Source of the DNA: Caulobacter sp. Root1455
GTDB lineage: Bacteria; Pseudomonadota; Alphaproteobacteria; Caulobacterales; Caulobacteraceae
Reading direction: 5' to 3'
Assembly: GCF_001426905.1 (NCBI RefSeq)
Contig: NZ_LMFQ01000022.1
Location: 147-64,146 of the forward strand
DNA length: 64,000 nucleotides
A program made the translations under genes and the position numbers. Below the pieces are notes generated by a model. That model did not search any database, was not told the origin of the DNA, and saw only the letters and a list, made by a program, of their open reading frames with translations. Shown piece by piece: positions 50,799 through 59,417 of the stretch (within the stretch, counting starts at the first letter, position 1; each line of letters starts with the position of its first letter).

Positions 50799-51830
50799 AT
50801 GAAACGATCGGGTCATGTGCGGGGCGCCACGCTCTCGAACTACGCCGAGGTCGCCGGTCAGGTCGGCCTCGACGCCGCCGGGATGCTGAAGCGTTTCGGG
50901 ATCGATCGCCGCGTCCTTGTCGACCAGGACGCGCGCATCGTCGCCGAAGGCGTGGTGGACCTGCTCGAGGCCTCCGCCCTGGAATCGGGATGCGAGACGT
51001 TCGGGCTGAGAATGGCCGAGTCGCGGCGGCTGTCGGACTTCGGCGCCGTCAGCCTGTTGATCACGCACCAGGCCACGATGCGCGACGCCCTGATGTCGGT
51101 TGTCGCCTACCGCCAGCTCGTGAACCCCGCCCTGGTGGTCGAGGTCGAGGAGCATGACGACATCGTGGTCGTCCGCGAGGAGCTGCTGCTGACCGGGCAT
51201 GGGACGATGCGACAGTCCTACGAACTGGCGATCGGCGTCCTGTACCGGATGTTCCGCACCGTGCTGGGCCCGCGGTGGCGGGCGCTGAGCGCGAACTTCG
51301 CCCATGCGCCTCCCGCCGACCTCACCGTCCACCGCCGCCTCTTCGGCCCCATCTGCGAGTTCAACAGCGACTTTCACGGCCTGACCTGCGGTCGCGCCGA
51401 CCTGGATGCGCCCAACCCGTCCGCCGACCCCAATCTCGCCCTGTTGGCCGAACGCTATCTGCGCTCCCTGCCCGCGACCGAGGAGCGGCCTCTCAGCCAG
51501 GACGTCCAGAAGACCCTCTATCTGATGCTGCCGATCGGCGGGGCCGCCATCGGACGCGTCGCCGCCAATCTCGGGCTCAACGAACGCACGCTGCAGCGCC
51601 GGCTCGCCGCCGAGGGCGCGGACTTCGCGGGCCTGCTCAACGGCATCCGACGCGAACTGGCCGTTCGGTACGTCGCCAATGCCGCCCTCCCCCTGTCCCG
51701 CGCCGCCGACCTGCTCGGCTACGCCCGCCAGAGCTCGTTCAGCCGCTGGTTCGCCGAGGAGTTCGGCCAGTCCGCGACGGCCTGGCGCCAGTCCGGCGCG
51801 GGGCGGAAAGCGGACTTCCTCAACCTCTGA
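50799..51830 (+). CDS. AraC family regulator (arabinose-binding-like N-domain)
   Basis: A 343-residue activator of the OruR/ArgR-type group. The N-terminal ~210 residues form the Arabinose_bd ligand domain (A-E-S-R-R-L-S-D-F-G-A-V-S-L-L-I-T-H-Q-A-T). The C-terminal double helix-turn-helix runs from I-G-R-V-A-A-N-L-G-L-N-E-R-T-L-Q-R-R-L-A-A-E-G-A-D-F to A-A-D-L-L-G-Y-A-R-Q-S-S-F-S-R-W-F. ATG 50799 follows the direct-repeat operator; an in-frame earlier start (50694) exists but lacks support. It is the likely controller of the operon 42293-50682. Confidence 0.92.
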   Translation: MKRSGHVRGATLSNYAEVAGQVGLDAAGMLKRFGIDRRVLVDQDARIVAEGVVDLLEASALESGCETFGLRMAESRRLSDFGAVSLLITHQATMRDALMSVVAYRQLVNPALVVEVEEHDDIVVVREELLLTGHGTMRQSYELAIGVLYRMFRTVLGPRWRALSANFAHAPPADLTVHRRLFGPICEFNSDFHGLTCGRADLDAPNPSADPNLALLAERYLRSLPATEERPLSQDVQKTLYLMLPIGGAAIGRVAANLGLNERTLQRRLAAEGADFAGLLNGIRRELAVRYVANAALPLSRAADLLGYARQSSFSRWFAEEFGQSATAWRQSGAGRKADFLNL

Positions 51831-51863
51831 GACGAACCGCGCGAAGGCCTGGCAAGCCCTGCA

Positions 51864-53252
51864 TCAGGGCTTCGCGGACCCGCGGAGTGCTGTGCGTCCA
51901 CGCCGTTCGGCCCGGCTTAGCCCGAACAGGCCAATTGACGCGGACATCACCGCGACCGCGCCGATGCCGAAAAAGGTCGTGGCCGGGATGGCGCCCCAAT
52001 AGGCTCCCATGACGCCGGCCAGGACGCTGCCGATGAACTTGGCGATGTACCAGGCGCCCATCATCATCGAGGCCACCTGGACCGGCGACCGCGCCCCGAT
52101 CAGAGCCAGGCCGGTGGGAATGACCAGCAGCTCGCCGATGGTCAGCAGGACGAAATAGCCGATCACCCACCAGGCCGAGACCGGCTGCCCGGTGGCCGCG
52201 TGAGCCGCGGCGGCGGCCACCATGACGACCATCGACAGCGCGGCGATGACGCAGCCGAAGCTCATCCGGGCCAGCAGGTCCGGCGCGCCGCGCCGCTGGG
52301 CCCGGCGCGCCCAGAACCCGATCAGGGCCGGCGTCAGCAGGATGATCAGCAGGGGGTTGATCGACTGGAACCAGGTCGCCGGGACTTCGTACCGACCGCC
52401 CAGCAAGGTGACGCCGCGGTCGGTCTGGTTGGCGACCCAAAGGGCGATGACGTTGCCGCTCTGCTCGTAGGCGACGCGGAAGAGCACCACCAGGCCGATG
52501 ATCAGGACCAGACCGCCGAGACTGCGGCGCTCGCCGGCCGACAGGAGCGCGCGCGGCGTCCGGGACGCTTCTCGCGTCGTCTCCCGTGTCGTTGGGGGAT
52601 CGACGGGAAGCAGCCGCCGGCAGGACAGATAGATCGTCAGGCCGACCAGCATGCCGACACCGGCGGCCGCGAAGCCCCAATGCCAGCCCAGCAGCTCGCC
52701 CAGCGAACCGCACACCAGCGGCGCCAGCAGGCCGCCCAGGTTGATGCCCATGTAGTAGGCGCTGAACGCCCCGGCGCGACGCGGATCGTCCGGACCGTAG
52801 AGCCCGCCGACCTGCACCGCCAGCGGTGGCAGGAACAGGCCGTTGCCGAGGGCCACCAGCACCAGGGCCGGCAGCAGCAGGGCCTCGGCCGCCATGGCGA
52901 AGTGGCCGAACATCATCAGCACCGCGCCCAGGACGACGCTCTTGGTCCGCCCCAGCCAACGGTCGGCGATGATCCCGCCGAAGAAGGGGCTGAAGAAAGC
53001 CGCGCCGCCATAGGCGCCGTAGATCAGCGACGCCTTGGCCTGATCGAAATGCAGTTGCTGGGTCATGTAGTAGACCAGCAAGGCCTGCAGGCCGAAGTAC
53101 GAGAACTCCGCCCACATCTGGGTCATGAACAGGGCCGTCAGGCCGGGCGGGTGGCCAAACAGCGTCCGCCGGCTCCCGGCCTCGCCGCCCGCGAGGGGCG
53201 CGAGGCCGGGATCGGTCAGCCCGGGGGCAATGTCGGGCGGATCGATGGCCAT
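51864..53252 (-). CDS. POT family proton-dependent peptide transporter
   Basis: A 462-residue di/tripeptide importer of the PTR2 family. E-x-x-E-R-like start M-W-A-E-F-S-Y-F-G-L-Q-A-L-L-V-Y-Y, F-G-G-I-I-A-D-R-W-L-G-R, F-S-A-Y-Y-M-G-I-N-L-G-G-L-L-A-P (PTR2 signature 2 region) and Y-F-V-L-L-T-I-G-E-L-L-V-I-P-T-G-L (conserved Glu) are all seen. The E-x-x-E-R motif is E-F-S-Y-F-G here, missing the usual Glu/Arg. It closes the hydrolase-receptor operon (8-base gap). Confidence 0.88.
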   Translation of the reverse strand: MAIDPPDIAPGLTDPGLAPLAGGEAGSRRTLFGHPPGLTALFMTQMWAEFSYFGLQALLVYYMTQQLHFDQAKASLIYGAYGGAAFFSPFFGGIIADRWLGRTKSVVLGAVLMMFGHFAMAAEALLLPALVLVALGNGLFLPPLAVQVGGLYGPDDPRRAGAFSAYYMGINLGGLLAPLVCGSLGELLGWHWGFAAAGVGMLVGLTIYLSCRRLLPVDPPTTRETTREASRTPRALLSAGERRSLGGLVLIIGLVVLFRVAYEQSGNVIALWVANQTDRGVTLLGGRYEVPATWFQSINPLLIILLTPALIGFWARRAQRRGAPDLLARMSFGCVIAALSMVVMVAAAAAHAATGQPVSAWWVIGYFVLLTIGELLVIPTGLALIGARSPVQVASMMMGAWYIAKFIGSVLAGVMGAYWGAIPATTFFGIGAVAVMSASIGLFGLSRAERRGRTALRGSAKP

Positions 53253-53259
53253 GCCGTGC

Positions 53260-55242
53260 CTAGAAGTTCAGCGAGAGGGTGAGGGTTCGTCCGGCGATCA
53301 GCAGCCAGATCACGAACAGGGCCGACGCGGCGCCCAGCACGGCCCAGGCCAGCGTCGTCCACCGACGCTGAGGCGACCGCGCCAAGGTCCAGCAGTTCCA
53401 GACCATGAGCAACGACCCGACGATGGCGATCAGGGACAGTCCTTGGAGCAGCCGCATCCAGATGTCGAGACGGCCGTCCAGCACGCTGACGTCCTTCTCG
53501 ATGGACATCACCAACGCCAGCCAACCGCCGCAGACCACCAACAGCAGCCACGGGGTGACGCGCGGCGCCCATCGGGCCAGGGCGGGGCGACCGATCACGG
53601 CCGGCTGATAGCCGTAGCGCCAGCGGGTGAAGGCCAGGACCGGCCAGGCCAGGGCGGTGAGCAGGATCACGCCGAGCGCGACCGAGGCCGCCGGCAGGAT
53701 CCATCCGGCGTCGAAGCTGGCGGGGGCGGGCACGAACTCGATGATCGGGGCGAAGCCGGCGATCGAGAACCGCGTCACCTTGCCGTTCTCGACAAAGGCG
53801 GCGAGCCGATCGTCGCCGCCGACCTCGCGCCATTGCCAGGGCGCGACCTCGCGCCAGCGCTTGGGCGCGCCGCTGGTGGCCGTCAGCGCCGAGACGCTGA
53901 TGGTGTCGTCGTCGTTCAGCGTCACCTGGGCCTGGCCGATCAGTCCGAGCAGCTTCAGGAAGCTGGTGACCGAGGTGCGGCTGCTGCCGTAGTGGCCGGC
54001 CAGGGCCTGGCCGTGCGCCTTGGCCGTCGCCAGGGTGGGGGTTTGCGGGTTGGGGGCGGGGAAGTAGCGGTCGGTGAATTCGGCGAACAGGCGCTCGCGC
54101 AGCACATGGGCCGCGCCGTCCTTTCCGGCGCTGTTGAACGACAGGTACAGGCCCACATGGTCGTCGAGGTACAGGTGCAGATCGGAGTGGAACAGGTCGG
54201 TGTCGCCGCCGTGGCCGATGATCGTGCGGCCGTTGCGGTCCTCGTGATAGAAGCCCAGCGCCATGCCCGGCAGGCCGGGGATCGGCGTGTTCTGGGTGGC
54301 GTACATCATGTGGGCCGTCCGCGGATCGAGCAGCGCGCCGCCGTCCGACAGGTGGGCGATCATGAACCGCGCCATGTCCGCCCCGGTCGAGGACAGGGCC
54401 CCGGCCGGCGACATGCCGATGATCTCGAAGGGCTTCGGGTCCTGGGAGGCCTGCTGGTAGCCCTTGGACATCTTGCCGACCAGGGCGGGCGGCAGGGGCT
54501 GGACGAAGCTCGACTCGGTCATGCCCAGCGGCGCGAAGATATGGTGGTCGACATAGGCCTCGAACGGCTCGCCCGACACCCGCTGGACGATGTAGCCGGC
54601 CAGGCTGGCGCCGTAGTTCGAATAGGCCGCCATCGTTCCGGGCGCATAGATCCGCGAGGGGATCGCGCGCTTGAGCACCGCCTCGAGCGGCTTGTTCTTC
54701 GCCGGATCGTCGATCAGCAGGTGCTTGGCGGTTTCCTCGAAGCCCGGGGTGTGGGTCATCAGGTGGCGCAGCGTGATCGGCTTGCCGTAGGCGGGCGGAA
54801 TCTTGAAGTCCAGATAGTCGTTGATGTCCCGGTCGAGGTCGAGCTTGCCCGCCTGGACCAGCTGCATGACCGCCGTCCAGGTGAACAGCTTGGAGATCGA
54901 TCCGGGGCGGAACAGCGTGTCGGTCGGGTCGACCGGGCGGCGCGTCTTGACGTCCGCCACGCCGTAGCCGCGCTGGGTCAGGACCTGGCCGTCCTTGACC
55001 ACCACCACGACCGCGCCGGCGATGTCGCCGCGATCCAGGCCGTAGGGCACCAGCCCGTCCAGCCAGGCGTTGACGTCGGCCGCGGTCAGCTGGGCCGCGC
55101 CGGGCGGCGACGGGGCGAGCGGGGCGGTCGCGGTCCGGACCGGCGCGAGCGGCGCGGCGGGCTTGAGGGCGTCGGGGGCCTGGGCCGCGGCCGGCAGGGC
55201 GATCGCCGCCACGAGCGCCGCGAGGTTGGTGAGAAGTCGCAT
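53260..55242 (-). CDS. Secreted serine hydrolase (beta-lactamase class C fold) with membrane tail
   Basis: About 660 residues. A signal peptide (M-R-L-L-T-N-L-A-A-L-V...A-A-A-Q-A) leads to a class-C-like domain (~55-400): S-I-S-K (catalytic Ser and Lys, S-x-x-K), Y-S-N (Y-x-N) and H-G-G (K-T-G-like). A DUF3471-like region and about five C-terminal transmembrane segments (~490-655) follow. Relatives are esterases, D-aminopeptidases and wall-peptide hydrolases. ATG 55242 follows GAGGAAG; ATG 55257 is an alternative that adds 5 residues. It lies between a TonB receptor (4-19 base gap) and a POT transporter, suggesting peptide processing in the periplasm. Confidence 0.85.
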   Translation of the reverse strand: MRLLTNLAALVAAIALPAAAQAPDALKPAAPLAPVRTATAPLAPSPPGAAQLTAADVNAWLDGLVPYGLDRGDIAGAVVVVVKDGQVLTQRGYGVADVKTRRPVDPTDTLFRPGSISKLFTWTAVMQLVQAGKLDLDRDINDYLDFKIPPAYGKPITLRHLMTHTPGFEETAKHLLIDDPAKNKPLEAVLKRAIPSRIYAPGTMAAYSNYGASLAGYIVQRVSGEPFEAYVDHHIFAPLGMTESSFVQPLPPALVGKMSKGYQQASQDPKPFEIIGMSPAGALSSTGADMARFMIAHLSDGGALLDPRTAHMMYATQNTPIPGLPGMALGFYHEDRNGRTIIGHGGDTDLFHSDLHLYLDDHVGLYLSFNSAGKDGAAHVLRERLFAEFTDRYFPAPNPQTPTLATAKAHGQALAGHYGSSRTSVTSFLKLLGLIGQAQVTLNDDDTISVSALTATSGAPKRWREVAPWQWREVGGDDRLAAFVENGKVTRFSIAGFAPIIEFVPAPASFDAGWILPAASVALGVILLTALAWPVLAFTRWRYGYQPAVIGRPALARWAPRVTPWLLLVVCGGWLALVMSIEKDVSVLDGRLDIWMRLLQGLSLIAIVGSLLMVWNCWTLARSPQRRWTTLAWAVLGAASALFVIWLLIAGRTLTLSLNF

Positions 55243-55261
55243 GCCGATCTTCCTCATGGGA

Positions 55262-57466
55262 TTAATACCGAACGCCGAGGGTGACGCCGATCGAGCGCGG
55301 TCGGACCACCGCCGCCGAAGCCGCGCCGTTGGGCGCCGAGCCGGCCCCGCCCAGCGCGACGACGCCGTCGCTGTCGGTCAGATTGCGGGCGAAGGCCTCG
55401 AGACGGAAGCGGTCGATGGTGACGCCGGCATAGGCGTCGACCTGGTCGAAGGCCTCCAGATGGCGCTGGCCGTAGTTCGTATCGAAGTCGGAGCGGCGCT
55501 TGCCGGTATGCCGCCAGCTGACGCCGGCCCGTCCCGTCACCTTGTCGCTCAACGGACGCTCGTAGTCGGCGCTGAACGTGGTGGCGACGCGCGGCGCGTA
55601 GGGCAGCCAGTCGCCGGAGGCGCCGCCGATCAGGGCGGGGGCGTCCTCGGTCAGCTGGGCGTCGACATAGGCGCCGTTGGCGCCCAGGGTGAGGCCCGCG
55701 ACCGGCCGGGCGGTCAGCGCCAGCTCGACGCCCTTGCTGCGGGCGCTGCCGCCGTTGGTGTTGACGGCGAAGCCGCCGACGTCGGCCAAAAGCTGGATGT
55801 TCTTCCAGTCGATCAGGAAGCCGGTCAGTTCGAGCGACAGCCTGCGGTCAAGGAGGTCGGCCTTGACGCCCAGCTCGTAGTTGGTGGTGGTGTCGGCCCC
55901 GAACTGACGCGGCACCGCCGTGGGCGCGGCGGGCGGCAGCACATTGGGCCCGCCGGGCCGGTAGCCGCGGGCGACGCGGGCATAGATCGTGGTGTCGCGA
56001 TTGGGCTTGAAGGCCGGCGCGATCGAATAGGTGAAGACATTGTCCGACGAGCTGGCGTCAAGGGCCAGATCGCCGCCGACCAGCAGGCCGGAGGTCGTCT
56101 GAACCGCGCTCTGCCGGTTATGGCTGTAGCGGCCGCCCGCGGTGACGTCGAACCGCGGCGACAGGTGCAGCGTGCCGTTGGCGAAGCCGGCATATTCGTC
56201 ATAGTGCGAAGCCAGACCGACCACGGCCAGGCCCGACAGGCCCGCCGCCGGCGCGCCGGTGTCGGCGTCGACGGCGTTCAGCACCTGGTCCAGCCGGTTG
56301 CGTTCGCGGGTGTAGTAGCCGCCGACGGTCCATTCGAGGACCTTGGGGCCGGACGACGCCAGACGCAGTTCCTGGGTGAAGCGGCGCTGGGCCATGCGCT
56401 GGTCGAGGGGCGCGCCCAGGGGCGTGCCGAAGGCGCCGGTCAACAGGTCGCCATAGACGCCGGTCGCGTCCTGGACCTGGACCTGATCCAAGGTGCTCGT
56501 GCTGGTCGACGAGGTCAGCGCCACCGCGCCGAAATCGTATTCTCCGGTCAGGTTGTAGATCCGATAGTCGATGGCGTTGGGCTCACGCACCGTGCGGTTC
56601 TGGATGAGCGCGCCCGAGACCGGCTCCAGGGTGACCGGGTCGACGTCGACGCCGTTCGGACCGTTGCTGCGGATGTTCTGGGCCACCGCCGAAGCGCGCA
56701 GGGTCAGGTCGGTGATCGGGCGCCAGAGGATGGAGGCGCGTCCGCCATAGGTCTCGCCGTCATTGACGTCGTGGCCCAGGCGAGGATCGTCGATATAGCC
56801 CGGATCCTCGCGGTAGGATCCGCTGACCCGCACCGCGGCGGTTTCCGACAGGGGAAGGTTGCCGGCCGCCCGCGCCGACCAGCCGGTCGTGCCGTGAGCG
56901 ACGTCCTCGACGCTGGTCTCGGCGCTGAACTGGGTCGCCGTGGTGTTGGGGGCCGCGGTGACGTACTTGACCAGACCGCCCAGCGAATTGGCGCCGTAGA
57001 GCGTGCCTTGCGGCCCCCTCAGCACCTCGACGCGCTCGAGGTCGGACGGGTCGAGATCGGGCGCCAGGACCGCGCCGTTGGCCAGGGCGGTGGCCGACCC
57101 GTAGGGCGTCTCGTCGACATAGGTGGCCACCGTGGCGCCCACCCCGCCGGTGTTGATGCCGCGCAGCAGCAGCCGCGCCTGGCCCGCCTGGTTTTCGACG
57201 ATCGCGGCGCTGGGGATGCGGGTGAGGTAGTCGGAGAACCGCTCGGCGTGAGCCTGGGCCAAGGTCTGCGCCGACAGGACGGACACCGATTGCGGCACGT
57301 CGAGCAGGCGCTCCTCGCGTTTTTGCGCGGTGACGACGATCTCGTCCAGCACCGCCGCCCCGGCTTGGCGCGGAGGGCTAGCGGGCGGAAGGGTTTGGGC
57401 GGCGAGCGGTCCCGCCCAAAGCGCGGCGACCGCCGCGAGCCTAGCCGTATTGCATGCCATTGCCAT
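55262..57466 (-). CDS. TonB-dependent receptor of the XRE-cupin locus
   Basis: A 734-residue receptor. Signal M-A-M-A-C-N-T-A-R...L-A-A-Q, TonB box D-E-I-V-V-T-A-Q-K-R-E-E-R, plug with L-L-L-R-G-I-N-T-G-G-V-G-A-T-V...V-E-V-L-R-G-P-Q-G-T-L-Y-G-A-N-S-L-G-G-L-V-K-Y, and barrel end S-I-G-V-T-L-G-V-R-Y. ATG 57466 (or 57460) is chosen for the signal peptide; the region before it includes a 21-bp palindrome shared with the epimerase side. First gene of a receptor-hydrolase-POT operon. Confidence 0.92.
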   Translation of the reverse strand: MAMACNTARLAAVAALWAGPLAAQTLPPASPPRQAGAAVLDEIVVTAQKREERLLDVPQSVSVLSAQTLAQAHAERFSDYLTRIPSAAIVENQAGQARLLLRGINTGGVGATVATYVDETPYGSATALANGAVLAPDLDPSDLERVEVLRGPQGTLYGANSLGGLVKYVTAAPNTTATQFSAETSVEDVAHGTTGWSARAAGNLPLSETAAVRVSGSYREDPGYIDDPRLGHDVNDGETYGGRASILWRPITDLTLRASAVAQNIRSNGPNGVDVDPVTLEPVSGALIQNRTVREPNAIDYRIYNLTGEYDFGAVALTSSTSTSTLDQVQVQDATGVYGDLLTGAFGTPLGAPLDQRMAQRRFTQELRLASSGPKVLEWTVGGYYTRERNRLDQVLNAVDADTGAPAAGLSGLAVVGLASHYDEYAGFANGTLHLSPRFDVTAGGRYSHNRQSAVQTTSGLLVGGDLALDASSSDNVFTYSIAPAFKPNRDTTIYARVARGYRPGGPNVLPPAAPTAVPRQFGADTTTNYELGVKADLLDRRLSLELTGFLIDWKNIQLLADVGGFAVNTNGGSARSKGVELALTARPVAGLTLGANGAYVDAQLTEDAPALIGGASGDWLPYAPRVATTFSADYERPLSDKVTGRAGVSWRHTGKRRSDFDTNYGQRHLEAFDQVDAYAGVTIDRFRLEAFARNLTDSDGVVALGGAGSAPNGAASAAVVRPRSIGVTLGVRY

Positions 57467-57503
57467 CGACCCGATCCCCCCCAAAGATGATCGACCATGG
57501 CAC

Positions 57504-57524
57504 GTGTTTCTGTATTTGCAACAT
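57504..57524. promoter_or_regulatory. Operator-like palindrome 1 (GTGTTTCT...)
   Basis: GTGTTTCT and TGCAACAT arms around a 5-base spacer, 37 bases upstream of the receptor ATG. It matches the perfect palindrome at 58264-58284 in 13 of 16 arm positions and has the same spacing. Confidence 0.6.
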
Positions 57525-57594
57525 GTTTCGAAGACAGGGTTGCGACATTCCCTTTCGGCGCCCGTTCGGCTAGTTTTTGGGCCATGAGGCGCCG

Positions 57595-58263
57595 ATGACG
57601 AACCCGAGGAAGACCGATCCAAGTCCTGGCGCGGCGCTGCGCGCCGCGAGAAAGGAGCAGGGACTGTCTCTGCGCGCCCTGTCGGCCCGCATCGGCATGC
57701 CGTTCTCGACCCTGTCGAAGCTCGAGAACGGCAAGATGTCGATGACCTACGACTATCTTGGCCGACTGGCCCAGGGCCTGGGCGTCGACATCAGCCTGCT
57801 GGTGGCCGGCGCGCCGCCGCCCGCGCGGCCGGCCGCCGTCGGGCGCCGCAGCGTCGCGCGAGCCGGCCAATGGCCCGACGCCAACTCCGAGCGCCACCTG
57901 CACTACTATCCGGCGGCCGATCTGCGCGGCAAGCTGATGGTGCCGATCATCGTCGATGTCACCGCCCACACGGTCGAGGAAATGGGCGGCCTGGTCCGCC
58001 ACGCCGGCGAGGAATATCTGCACGTCCTGACCGGCCGCATGGAGCTGCACTCGGACCTCTACGAGCCGCTGGCGCTGAACGAGGGCGATTCCGTCTATTT
58101 CGACAGCGCCATGGCCCACGCCTATGTCCGCGTGGGGGACGAACCGTGCCGGGTGCTTTCGGTCTGCGCCGGCGAGGGCATTCAGCGCCTGGCGCAATCG
58201 GCCAGTGAGAACTGGCGCTCGCCCCCGCCCCCGGCCGAGAATTCGAAGCCCGCGCACGAGTAG
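57595..58263 (+). CDS. XRE-cupin transcription regulator
   Basis: A 222-residue regulator with an N-terminal helix-turn-helix (R-K-E-Q-G-L-S-L-R-A-L-S-A-R-I-G-M-P-F-S-T-L-S-K-L-E-N-G-K, ~25-55) and a C-terminal cupin (H-Y-Y-P-A-A-D, H-A-G-E-E-Y-L-H-V-L-T-G-R-M-E-L, L-N-E-G-D-S-V-Y-F-D-S-A-M-A-H). The cupin keeps the E and H residues of a metal or ligand pocket. ATG 57595 fits the family start. It lies between a divergent TonB receptor and the epimerase gene and is flanked by two copies of a palindrome, so it probably controls both. Confidence 0.93.
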   Translation: MTNPRKTDPSPGAALRAARKEQGLSLRALSARIGMPFSTLSKLENGKMSMTYDYLGRLAQGLGVDISLLVAGAPPPARPAAVGRRSVARAGQWPDANSERHLHYYPAADLRGKLMVPIIVDVTAHTVEEMGGLVRHAGEEYLHVLTGRMELHSDLYEPLALNEGDSVYFDSAMAHAYVRVGDEPCRVLSVCAGEGIQRLAQSASENWRSPPPPAENSKPAHE

Positions 58264-58284
58264 GTGTTTCAGATATTGAAACAC
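58264..58284. promoter_or_regulatory. Perfect palindrome between XRE-cupin and epimerase genes
   Basis: Arms GTGTTTCA and TGAAACAC with a 5-base spacer begin one base after the XRE-cupin stop and 116 bases before the epimerase ATG. Together with the copy at 57504-57524 it is the best candidate binding site of the XRE-cupin protein. Confidence 0.7.
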
Positions 58285-58399
58285 TGACGTCGCCATGAAA
58301 TGGTGGCGGCATGACTCTCCATCATGCCCCCCCGCGACGCGGCCCCACCCGCCTTGCTCGCAACGCCCTTCAGGCCGGCCGCCCGCGGGGAGCGCTCGC

Positions 58400-59392
58400 A
58401 TGACGGCGTCGCTGACGCTGCGTCGCGAGGCGATGCGCTTTCGCAAGCCCTTCCGGATTTCCGGCTACCTGTTCGAGGCGATGCCCGCCGTGGTGGCGTC
58501 CATCGCGCGCGACGGCAAGGTCGGACGCGGCGAGGCCGCGGGCGTCTATTATCTGGATGACGGTCCGGAGAACATCGAGCGCCGGATCGAGGATCAGCGT
58601 CAGGTCATCGAGGGCGGGATCGATCGACAGGACCTGGGCGCCATCCTGCCGGCCGGGGGCGCGCGCAACGCCATCGACTGCGCGCTCTGGGAGCTGGAAT
58701 CATTGGAGCGGGGCCTTCCAGTCTGGGCCCTGGCGGGCGTCGGGACTCCCCGGCCGCTCACGACCACCTTCACCCTGCCGGCCGAGCCGCCGGCGATCCT
58801 GCTGGAGCAATTGCTCGAGTTCGCCCAGGCCAAGGCCATCAAGCTGAAGCTGGACGGGGATCTGGCCGCCGACACCGAGCGCGTGCGCGCCGTGCGGCGG
58901 GCGCGGCCAGACGTCTGGCTGGGCGTCGACGCCAACCAGGGTTATGGCGGCGAGGACCTCGACGCCCTGGTCGCGATGCTGGTCGATTCCGGCGTGGCCT
59001 TGCTGGAGCAGCCGGTGGCGCGCGGGGCCGAGGCCTTGCTGGAAGGCTGGAAGTCACCGATCCCGTTGGCCGCGGACGAAAGCATTCAAAGCCTGGCGGA
59101 ACTGGAAGCGCTGGGCGAGCGGTTCGATGTCGTCAACATCAAGCTCGACAAATGCGGGGGGCTGACCGAAGGCCTGATGATCGCCGCCCAGGCGCGGCGC
59201 ATGGGGCTGGGCGTCATGGTCGGCAATATGGGCGGCTCGACCCTGTCGACGGCGCCGGCCTTCGTCCTGGGCCAGCTGTGCGACATCGTCGATCTCGATG
59301 GGCCGATCTTCCTGCCCGACGACCTACTGGCGCCGTCCCTCTACGCCGACGGACAGATCATGGTCCGCAGCGATATTTGGGGACACCGCTGA
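58400..59392 (+). CDS. Enolase-superfamily dipeptide epimerase-like protein
   Basis: A 330-residue member of the muconate-lactonizing/dipeptide-epimerase subgroup. Catalytic Lys pair K-L-K in A-I-K-L-K-L-D-G-D, metal ligands D in V-D-A-N-Q-G-Y, E in L-L-E-Q-P-V, and D in A-A-D-E-S, and the second Lys in N-I-K-L-D-K-C-G-G. The C-terminal D-L-D-G-P motif of L-Ala-D/L-Glu epimerases is present (V-D-L-D-G-P-I-F-L). It lacks the C-M-x-E motif of the E. coli type (here V-G-N-M-G-G-S), so its dipeptide differs. ATG 58400 follows GGGGAGCG. Next to the XRE-cupin regulator. Confidence 0.88.
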   Translation: MTASLTLRREAMRFRKPFRISGYLFEAMPAVVASIARDGKVGRGEAAGVYYLDDGPENIERRIEDQRQVIEGGIDRQDLGAILPAGGARNAIDCALWELESLERGLPVWALAGVGTPRPLTTTFTLPAEPPAILLEQLLEFAQAKAIKLKLDGDLAADTERVRAVRRARPDVWLGVDANQGYGGEDLDALVAMLVDSGVALLEQPVARGAEALLEGWKSPIPLAADESIQSLAELEALGERFDVVNIKLDKCGGLTEGLMIAAQARRMGLGVMVGNMGGSTLSTAPAFVLGQLCDIVDLDGPIFLPDDLLAPSLYADGQIMVRSDIWGHR

Positions 59393-59417
59393 TGGCGCCC
59401 GCCCGGTCGACGGCGGC

